Assembly: GCA_905236865.1 (NCBI GenBank)
Contig: CAJOQX010000329.1
Coordinates: forward strand, 1 to 34,629
Length of the DNA: 34,629 nt
DNA from: Candidatus Rifleibacteriota bacterium
Lineage (GTDB): Bacteria > Muiribacteriota > Ozemobacteria > Ozemobacterales > Ozemobacteraceae
Direction: 5' to 3'
Under the pieces are notes generated by a model that ran no database searches, was not told the origin of the DNA, and was given only the letters and a program-made list of their open reading frames with translations. The position numbers and the translations under genes were made by a program. This document shows, one piece after another, positions 8,932 through 16,235 of this stretch; positions within the stretch are counted from its first letter, which is position 1, and each line of letters begins with the position of its first letter.

Positions 8932-10863
8932 ATGAGGTCATTATCATATTATAGGAAAGGATATATATTTAAACTAAATAAAACTGCATTTGCCTTTCTC
9001 TGTGCTCTATTGATAAATATTCCAGTAGGAGCCTCTGAAAAACTCACTAAGCTCGATATTTCAGATTATGGAAATAATTCTATTTCTCTTTTTCCAAACA
9101 ATAAAATAAGCGATTTTAACGTAACAATGGATACACCTGAAATTTTAAATGCTGAAATTTATGATTTGAGTTTAGAAGAAAAAAACAAAGTAATTTTAGA
9201 ACCACATCCTAAAGTTAAATATATGCGAATTAATCAAGTTAGTAATTCTCCAGACGTTGTTAGAGCGACTTTAGTCTTCAACGAACCATTAAAAGTTAAT
9301 GCAAAAAAAATAGATAATAAAATAATCATAGAAACTACTCCAACAACAGAATCTAAGAATAATTCACTACAATCTAATAGCAAGATAGATAAAAATAGTC
9401 AAAATTATGATTACAGCCAAATGGATGCCTTGTTTGATAACGAAAATAGTCAAACTATCTTAGATCAAAAACTAAGTTTGGATTTTGAACAAGAAGACTT
9501 ACTTACTCTTCTTGATGCAATTGCTGCAAAATTTAATTTAAGAGTTTTTGCTGATTCTGGAGTAAAAGGTAAAGTAAGTCTAAAAGCCCAAGATGTAACT
9601 TTAAGAGAAATACTAAAAAACCTTTTACTTAATAGAAATTATCAATACACTTTAAAAGGAAGAAATTTAACTGTTATTTCCTTCGACACTACTTCAAATA
9701 AAGTTGCAAAAGAACTTCTTTTCAGAGATTTAAATTTAAAAGACTCTTTGCAAGTTATTTCAAAAATGATGAATATAAATTTAATCATTCATGAAAGTGT
9801 AGAAGATAAGAAAGTTAATTTTTATGTAGAAAATCTAAGCTTAGATGAACTTTTTAATTTACTGATAGAAACAAACGGTCTTGTTAAGAAACACTGCGGT
9901 GGCAATACTTACGTTGTTTGTAAAAAAGAAAGTGCCAGTGAATTTGGTGAAAAAGTTTATCGAACATTTAAGCTTGTTAATTCTAAACCCCAAGAAATAA
10001 TTGATATGATAAAAAACAATAAAGCTCTTGGTAAAAGAATTAACGCTGAAGGATTTTCTGTAAATGAAAGAATAAATTCTATTTCTGTATATGAAGCAGC
10101 AGAAAACATCAACCTTATAGAAAAAATAATTAAAAGTGCTGATGAAAAACTTAAACAAGCTGTTATTGAAGTTAAGTTAGTTGAAATAGACCGTAAAGGC
10201 TTAAAACAACTTGGAATAAACTTTGAAAACAATTCAGAAAACGGTTCCGATATTGGACGTTTACCAAGCAATTATTCTTTGCCAGCAAAACTAGAAAATC
10301 TTGAACAAAAAAGTAAAGCAAAAATTTTGGCTAGTCCTAAAATACGAGCTTTACATGGCAAGAAAGCTTCTATAAACATTGGAAAAGTAATACCTGTTCC
10401 ATATTATAATAGAGAAAAAACTAATAATAGTAATTATGGTTCTTCGACTCAAAGTCAAAAAGAATACAAAGATGTTCAAGTAGGTATCAGACTAGAAGTT
10501 ACTCCAGAAATATCTAGAGACAACGAAATAAGTATGGAACTCAATACAAGCATAGATTCAGTTCTTGGTTTTAATCACGATGGGCAGATTACCAAATCAG
10601 AACGAAATACCAATACTTATATAAGAGTAAAAAATGGAGAAACCGTTATTATTGGTGGTTTGATAGATGAAAGTGGTTATGAACCCAAGAAAAACAATTC
10701 GTTCATGAGCAAAGTTCCTATATTAAAAGGATTTACATCACGTCCTAAATCAGAAATAAACAGAACAGAAATGATTATGCTGGTAACTCCTAGACTTGTT
10801 AATATTGACGAAGATGAAGACGATGCCGATGGAGATACAATTATTATTAAAGATGAGAAATGA
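8932..10863 (+). CDS. Secretin with N-terminal AMIN domain (PilQ/GspD family)
   Basis: AMIN-like VKYMRINQVSNSPDVVRATLVFNEPLKVNAKKIDNKIIIETTPTT; STN/N-domains LSLDFEQEDLLTLLDAIAAKFNLRVFADSGVKGKVSLKAQDVTLREILKNLL; secretin KAKILASPKIRALHGKKASINIGKVIPV...VQVGIRLEVTPEISRDNEISMEL...NTYIRVKNGETVIIGGLIDE...KVPILKGF...EMIMLVTPRLV. Confidence 0.9.
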   Translation: MRSLSYYRKGYIFKLNKTAFAFLCALLINIPVGASEKLTKLDISDYGNNSISLFPNNKISDFNVTMDTPEILNAEIYDLSLEEKNKVILEPHPKVKYMRINQVSNSPDVVRATLVFNEPLKVNAKKIDNKIIIETTPTTESKNNSLQSNSKIDKNSQNYDYSQMDALFDNENSQTILDQKLSLDFEQEDLLTLLDAIAAKFNLRVFADSGVKGKVSLKAQDVTLREILKNLLLNRNYQYTLKGRNLTVISFDTTSNKVAKELLFRDLNLKDSLQVISKMMNINLIIHESVEDKKVNFYVENLSLDELFNLLIETNGLVKKHCGGNTYVVCKKESASEFGEKVYRTFKLVNSKPQEIIDMIKNNKALGKRINAEGFSVNERINSISVYEAAENINLIEKIIKSADEKLKQAVIEVKLVEIDRKGLKQLGINFENNSENGSDIGRLPSNYSLPAKLENLEQKSKAKILASPKIRALHGKKASINIGKVIPVPYYNREKTNNSNYGSSTQSQKEYKDVQVGIRLEVTPEISRDNEISMELNTSIDSVLGFNHDGQITKSERNTNTYIRVKNGETVIIGGLIDESGYEPKKNNSFMSKVPILKGFTSRPKSEINRTEMIMLVTPRLVNIDEDEDDADGDTIIIKDEK

Positions 10864-10910
10864 GAAATGAGAAGTGAGAAGTGAGAGATGAGAAGTGAGA
10901 GGTGAGAGGT
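10853..10910 (+). repeat. Degenerate short tandem repeat TGAGAAR overlapping the secretin stop codon
   Basis: gatgagaaatgagaaatgagaagtgagaagtgagagatgagaagtgagaggtgagaggt. Confidence 0.8.
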
Positions 10911-10931
10911 TGTTGGTGAAACAGTGATAAT

Positions 10932-11000
10932 GAGAAGCTAACGATATGTGGTGTTGAGAGCCTAACGGCTCTTGGTGTAAAAGTTTTCGTTAGCTCTTCA
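10932..11000. repeat. Nested stem-loop
   Basis: GAGAAGCTAACG ... (AGAGCC-TAAC-GGCTCT) ... CGTTAGCTCTTC. Confidence 0.55.
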
Positions 11001-11048
11001 GTTTATATTTGTAGTTATTGTTTAGTTTATGCTAGACTTTTAACTGCT

Positions 11049-11867
11049 ATGAAAAGAAAAAAAACTAGAATAAAAATAGTTATTTGCCTAATGCTTTTTA
11101 TTTTGTTTGTTCTAATTTGGGCATTTTTCATAGAACCCAACCTATTGATAGTAAAAAGAATAACTATTAACGATTCTGATTTACAAGGTATCAGAGTGGC
11201 TTATTTAAGTGATTTACATCTATACAAAGGAAGTAAAAACTACTATTTAAATCTTGTAAAAAAAGTAAATAACGAAAAACCAGATATTATTTTGTTAGGT
11301 GGCGATTATGTCGTTATAAAACTATTTAAACACCAATCAATGAATCTCAAAGAAATAACAGATATTCTAGAAAAACTAAAAGCTAATTATGGAGTTTATA
11401 TGATTATGGGAAACCATGAAGCTTTTGGAAACATATTAAAAAAAATACATAATCACTTAAAAGGAAGTAATATAAAAATACTTCAAAATACTTCAACAAA
11501 ACTCAAAATAAAAAACAAAAACATTTATTTGGTAGGAATTGGAGACTATGCAAGTCATAAAGATAGAATAGACCTAGCTTTTAGAGAGGCTAAGAAACCG
11601 ATTATAGCCTTCACGCATTCTCCAGATATTTTCCCTCAAATTCCTGATTATGTGAACATTACTTTTGCAGGACATACTCACGGAGGACAAGTTTATCTTC
11701 CTCTTTATGGACCAGTGACATCTCCTAGACATCTTTTAGGTTTATATATTAAAGGACTTTATACTAATGGAAATAAAAAAATGTATGTATCTAGTGGAAT
11801 AGGTTCAACACACTTAAAAGTTAGATTATTTAATTTGCCAGAAATTTTAATAGTCGATTTTAAATAG
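11049..11867 (+). CDS. Membrane-anchored metallophosphoesterase (YkuE/YaeI-like)
   Basis: RVAYLSDLHLYKGSKNYYLNLVKKVNNEKPDIILLGGDYV...YMIMGNHEAF...IAFTHSPDIFPQ...ITFAGHTHGGQVYLPLYGPV metallophosphatase motifs. Confidence 0.9.
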   Translation: MKRKKTRIKIVICLMLFILFVLIWAFFIEPNLLIVKRITINDSDLQGIRVAYLSDLHLYKGSKNYYLNLVKKVNNEKPDIILLGGDYVVIKLFKHQSMNLKEITDILEKLKANYGVYMIMGNHEAFGNILKKIHNHLKGSNIKILQNTSTKLKIKNKNIYLVGIGDYASHKDRIDLAFREAKKPIIAFTHSPDIFPQIPDYVNITFAGHTHGGQVYLPLYGPVTSPRHLLGLYIKGLYTNGNKKMYVSSGIGSTHLKVRLFNLPEILIVDFK

Positions 11868-11876
11868 CGATTAGTT

Positions 11877-11893
11877 GTGGTATAATATACCAC
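11877..11893. promoter_or_regulatory. Palindrome containing a TATAAT box upstream of the MscS-type gene
   Basis: GTGGTATA-A-TATACCAC; TATAAT at 11881-11886. Confidence 0.4.
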
Positions 11894-11917
11894 GATTACA
11901 ATTTGAGGTGGGGTTTT

Positions 11918-14524
11918 ATGACTAAAAGATTAATTAATCTATCTATAATCGCAATATTATTATTTTTATCAAATATTATTGGCTTGTATGCAGAAGAAGC
12001 CATAAACACAAATGCTCCAACAAAATATAAAATTGAGGATCTTATTGCAAAATCTGATGATATAGATAGAGAAAGTAAAAACTTAGAAAAAAAATTAAAA
12101 GAATATGCTGATGTTTCAGATGATGAAGAAGAAATAGATTCTTTAAAAAAATCATTAGAATCATGTAAACAAGAATTCCAAAGGAATAAACTAATCGAAA
12201 ACATTAGTATCGATACTATGAATTCCTTGAGAGGGAAAGTTACAATTATATCAGACGAATGTTTTGAGCTAAAGAAAAAAGTTGAAGAACGTCTGAAAAA
12301 TATTGAAAACCTAAATAATAGCTGGAATGAAAAGAAAGAATTTTGGCAACAATTACAAAAACAGAATAATGTTGTAGAAAGCACATATAACACTTATGCT
12401 AAAAATCTATTCCAAGAAAAAAACAAAACCATAGATAAAGCCTTTAAACTTTTCGAAGGGGCCGATAAACCAATATTAAATCTAAATAATAAAATTACAG
12501 ATTTAAATAAGGCAACTAACAATCTTGCTGATGATTTAGACAGGCTTATTCAAAATCTTCGTAAAAGATTATTTAAAAAGTCTGGAAATGCTATGCTTTC
12601 AATTAAGTATTTTAGAGAATTTAAAAATTTATTTAATCAATCAAATAGAAATGAAGAATACTTAAATAAAAAAGGTAGTATAGGTGAAATATTTAACAAT
12701 TACGCTTGGGTTTTTGTTTTACAAATAATAATATTTATTCTTGTTGCCTTATATTTAAAAAATGTAAAAGAAGACTTTATGTCTGTTGTAGGTTTAAATT
12801 TCCTTCATAAAAATTATATTGCTTCAAGTCTAATAATAAGTGTTTTAGTTGGTATTCCGTTAGTCCTAGAAAGCTACCCACCATTAGTAAAATTGGTTTA
12901 TACTATTTTAATTTGTATTGGAACTGCCATTATTTTCTGTGGCAAAATACCGAATAAAAGTATAAAAGCAGGTGTTGTTCTAGTCTTTATATTATATGTA
13001 TTATATAAAATATTTGATTTAGGGAATATTCCTAGTGTTTTATCTCAATTAGTTATGGCTATAGTTTCGCTTGCTTCTGGTATTTATTTCTTAAAATTAA
13101 ACGAATTAAAAGAAGAAGAATCATTTACAAATGAAACAGAAGAAAGCACAGAAAAAACCGATAACAATATAGAAAATCCTGATGATTTTTCTTTAAAGAT
13201 ACAACTAGCAAATAAAATATTAGGTATTTTCCTTATTATTGCCTTTATATTACAAATTGCAGGTTATACAGCATTAGCAAACCACATATATCATATTACT
13301 TTAAAAAGTATTCTAATAATTTTACTAACTTGGGTTACTCTTGATTTTCTATATGGATGCGTAAAAATATTTCTATCAACTGTAATAGTAACTAAATATT
13401 TAAAAAATGTAATTCCAGATAAAGAAAGAGTCGGTAACACATTAAATACAATAATTACAATTGTTACTGCATATTTTGTAATAGCAGGAATTTTATCTGC
13501 TTGGGGCTTCTATGATAATGTTTTATTAGCTTCAAAATCAATATTATCTTTAGGGATTACAATACAAGATACAAGAATTACTTTAGGAAATGTCTTTTGG
13601 GCTATTTTCTTGTTCTATATAGTCCTCGGCATTTCATGGTGTGTAAGATCTACATTAGAAACAAGTTTTTACCCAAAACGAAATATAGAATTAGGCGTAG
13701 GAATTTCTATTAACCGATTAATCTATTATTCGTTCATAGTTATAGCTGTTGCTATTGCTATGGGGGTGTTAGGAATTAGCTTCCAAAGTTTGATGGTTAT
13801 CATAGGAGCTTTGGGTGTTGGTATTGGTTTTGGATTACAAAATATAGTGAATAACTTCGCTAGTGGATTGATTTTATTATTTGAACGTTCTATTAAAGTT
13901 GGAGACATTGTTGTTGTAAATGGAACTTGGGGAACAGTCAAGCATTTAGGACTTCGCGCAACCATCATACAAACTTTTGCAAACGCAGAAATGATTGTTC
14001 CAAACTCTGATTTGGTGTCTTCTACAGTAAACAACTGGACAATGACCAATAGACAAACAAGATTTTCTGTAAAAGTTGGTGTAGCCTATGGAACAGACCC
14101 AAATTTAGTAAAAAAAGTTTTGCTAAATATTGCCAATACTCATTCCAATGTATTAAAAGATCCAGCTCCAAGTGTTGTTTTTAATGAATTTGGTGATAGT
14201 TCTTTAAATTTTGAACTTCGTTGTTGGGTTAAAGAAATTAATATTATGTGGAAAACACAAGACGAAATTATGTATAAAATAGACAAAGAATTCAAAGAAA
14301 ACAATATTGCAATCCCATTTCCACAAAGAGATTTGTATATCAAAGAAATGCCTTCTGATTTAAAAGATGCTGTTTCTGGTATGAAAGATACGGTTCCTGG
14401 CATGAAAGATACAGTTTCTGAGGCAAAAGATGCTGTTTCTGAAATCGAACCTAAAACTAAAAATGAATCGAAACCTAAAACTACTAAATCTAGATATAAA
14501 AGATACTCTTCAGACGAAGAATAA
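11918..14524 (+). CDS. Large mechanosensitive channel, MscS/MscK-type, with long N-terminal coiled-coil region
   Basis: MscS core ALGVGIGFGLQNIVNNFASGLILLFERSIKVGDIVVVNGTWGTVKHLGLRATIIQTFANAEMIVPNSDLVSSTVNNWT; ATG at 11918 after a gaggtgg RBS rather than TTG 11903. Confidence 0.92.
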   Translation: MTKRLINLSIIAILLFLSNIIGLYAEEAINTNAPTKYKIEDLIAKSDDIDRESKNLEKKLKEYADVSDDEEEIDSLKKSLESCKQEFQRNKLIENISIDTMNSLRGKVTIISDECFELKKKVEERLKNIENLNNSWNEKKEFWQQLQKQNNVVESTYNTYAKNLFQEKNKTIDKAFKLFEGADKPILNLNNKITDLNKATNNLADDLDRLIQNLRKRLFKKSGNAMLSIKYFREFKNLFNQSNRNEEYLNKKGSIGEIFNNYAWVFVLQIIIFILVALYLKNVKEDFMSVVGLNFLHKNYIASSLIISVLVGIPLVLESYPPLVKLVYTILICIGTAIIFCGKIPNKSIKAGVVLVFILYVLYKIFDLGNIPSVLSQLVMAIVSLASGIYFLKLNELKEEESFTNETEESTEKTDNNIENPDDFSLKIQLANKILGIFLIIAFILQIAGYTALANHIYHITLKSILIILLTWVTLDFLYGCVKIFLSTVIVTKYLKNVIPDKERVGNTLNTIITIVTAYFVIAGILSAWGFYDNVLLASKSILSLGITIQDTRITLGNVFWAIFLFYIVLGISWCVRSTLETSFYPKRNIELGVGISINRLIYYSFIVIAVAIAMGVLGISFQSLMVIIGALGVGIGFGLQNIVNNFASGLILLFERSIKVGDIVVVNGTWGTVKHLGLRATIIQTFANAEMIVPNSDLVSSTVNNWTMTNRQTRFSVKVGVAYGTDPNLVKKVLLNIANTHSNVLKDPAPSVVFNEFGDSSLNFELRCWVKEINIMWKTQDEIMYKIDKEFKENNIAIPFPQRDLYIKEMPSDLKDAVSGMKDTVPGMKDTVSEAKDAVSEIEPKTKNESKPKTTKSRYKRYSSDEE
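14357..14440 (+). repeat. Four 21-bp in-frame tandem repeats encoding a heptad (xxKDxVx)
   Basis: DLKDAVS/GMKDTVP/GMKDTVS/EAKDAVS encoded by gat tta aaa gat gct gtt tct and derivatives. Confidence 0.85.
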
Positions 14525-14646
14525 TCATTAATACGACAATGAAATAACGAAAATTTGTGTTTCTGATTTTGTCATTGCGAGAGACTGTGCTAAAACTCGT
14601 AATTTGATGAAAAATCAGTGTTTATTTGTTTGTAGCCTACCCATTG

Positions 14647-14697
14647 TCATAAACGTATAGCTTTCAGGCCTAAAGCCCTTAAGCTATACGTTTATGA
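14647..14697. repeat. Perfect 17-bp inverted repeat (hairpin)
   Basis: TCATAAACGTATAGCTT - 17 nt - AAGCTATACGTTTATGA. Confidence 0.9.
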
Positions 14698-14737
14698 TAA
14701 ATATGTAGACTTTTCTTATCTCTCGATTCTTTTAAAA

Positions 14738-14857
14738 GCGAACAGTTGCTTGCTCAACCTTATTCTCCTTCGCGGTCTCTGTTAATTTGTACCTTCGGAT
14801 AGACTTAGAGGGAACGAGCCTTGTGCGGAGAATAGAGGTCTCGCGTCTACTGTCCGC
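14738..14857. repeat. 120-nt imperfect long hairpin
   Basis: GCGAACAGT/ACTGTCCGC (8/9) and TATTCTCC/GGAGAATA (8/8), with 14-nt intervals on both sides. Confidence 0.5.
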
Positions 14858-14889
14858 TCACTCACTACCTACAACCAACCACTTACCAC

Positions 14890-14906
14890 GCCAAGCTTCG
14901 CTTGGC
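14890..14906. repeat. Small hairpin GCCAAGC-TTC-GCTTGGC
   Basis: Perfect 7-bp arms. Confidence 0.6.
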
Positions 14907-15110
14907 TATCCGATCTGTGTAGGCAATTAGCACATATTTTGGACTTAAAAATTAATTTTAGCACAGCCTCTGCGAAAAACCCCAAGTTGCACGCATTGCA
15001 AACCTACAATAGTATGTCATTACTGTAAAAGCCAAAGCTATAATAAAAAAACAAGAGATTACAAAAAGCTATATTTAGAGACTGCTAAATAGAAAGTCAA
15101 AGCAATAATA

Positions 15111-16235
15111 TTATTTTTTCTTATAAGTAGCATAAATAGAAGAAGCGGGTATTTTTTGAATAATCCAGTTATTCTCTTGCTTTTCGTTAGCTATATTTAA
15201 TATAGCATCGATTACTTTGTTTTCATCTTCTTTTCTTACACACATAATAGCATTTTCATAATTAGAAAAATCGTAACTATTATCATCATTTAAAGTAACG
15301 TTTTTCAACAAAGTCATGGTTGCACCAGCAGCACCGCAATCCATCGCAGCATGAATATAATCTTCACTATGTTCAACAGGGCAAATAAAACTAATTTCTT
15401 TATGAGTATAAGAAGTTTTTGTCGGCAACACCCTATCTTCATCAACTTCAAACATACGTCTACGCCATGATGTTCCTTTTTTTATATCATCTATGGCGGC
15501 AATAATTTGTTCCAAACTTGCTGCTCTATTTTGATAACCAACAGTTACCTGTGAATCAACTAAACCGTATTTAATTGGGGTTTGATACATAAAACCACCA
15601 CCAGGTCTATTAAGTTTACCTTTTTCTATAAGCAGATTTTGTAAACCATTAGCATCAAAAGAAGGAACTAACAAATATGTTATCTCCTTTTCTGGAGAAA
15701 TAGTTATCCTTAACAAACCTAATCTATCTCTAATGCCTGTTCCCTTTCCCAAACTAACAGTAGGCACACCAGCCCCTAAGCGTAAAGCAACCTTAGAAAT
15801 ATTTTCACCACTTCCAGATACAGATTGTATTCCTGTTATCAAGGTTAAATCATGTAGTAAAGTATTTTTGCCATGAAGATCTATTTTTATTTCAGGAATA
15901 GCTTTACCGTTTAATTCCAATATATTTTGAGAATAAACAGAACCACGACCAGAAGCTTTTAAATCAAGTTTATCAATTATATAAGAAATTACTTTCTCTG
16001 AATCATCTGTTGTTGTAATTATTCTAAAAATGTCTGTTGGAGAATCTTCTATAGGATCTGAAATACCTAAAATATCAAATAAATTTGTTTTAGTTCTCAA
16101 TCTTGCAGTTCTAGCAGATTCAAACATCAACGTTTTTATTCCAATATCTTTAAAAAGCTTTAAAGCAACTTTAGACAAACCATGATGTATAACCAAAGTA
16201 ATTCGTGAAACTTCTATAAATTCAAAATTATTCAT
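15111..16235 (-). CDS. PII-like protein with three tandem PII-type (ferredoxin-like) segments
   Basis: Three segments with PII-like layout: ITLVIHHGLSKVALKLFKDIGIKTL..., NRAASLEQIIAAIDDIKKGT after GGGFMYQTPI, ISFICPVEHSEDYIHAAMDCGAAGATMTLLKNV...; adjacent to and overlapping the DUF1538 gene. Confidence 0.6.
   Translation of the reverse strand: MNNFEFIEVSRITLVIHHGLSKVALKLFKDIGIKTLMFESARTARLRTKTNLFDILGISDPIEDSPTDIFRIITTTDDSEKVISYIIDKLDLKASGRGSVYSQNILELNGKAIPEIKIDLHGKNTLLHDLTLITGIQSVSGSGENISKVALRLGAGVPTVSLGKGTGIRDRLGLLRITISPEKEITYLLVPSFDANGLQNLLIEKGKLNRPGGGFMYQTPIKYGLVDSQVTVGYQNRAASLEQIIAAIDDIKKGTSWRRRMFEVDEDRVLPTKTSYTHKEISFICPVEHSEDYIHAAMDCGAAGATMTLLKNVTLNDDNSYDFSNYENAIMCVRKEDENKVIDAILNIANEKQENNWIIQKIPASSIYATYKKK

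Larger units (their letters stand above)
14580..14971. mobile_element. ~392-bp MITE-like element with imperfect terminal inverted repeats and internal hairpins
   Basis: AGAGACTGTGCTAAAA (14580-14595) versus TTTTAGCACAGCCTCT (14956-14971), 15/16 complementary; no ORF in the track. Confidence 0.55.

Noticed and set aside
10853-10910. Possible CRISPR-like array
   Set aside because: Contiguous 7-bp degenerate tandem repeats without spacers; no cas genes in the window.
13726-14049. Antisense ORFs within the MscS-type gene (13726-14049, 14140-14403, 11896-12393)
   Set aside because: Overlap a strongly supported CDS and lack recognisable domains; typical mirror ORFs.
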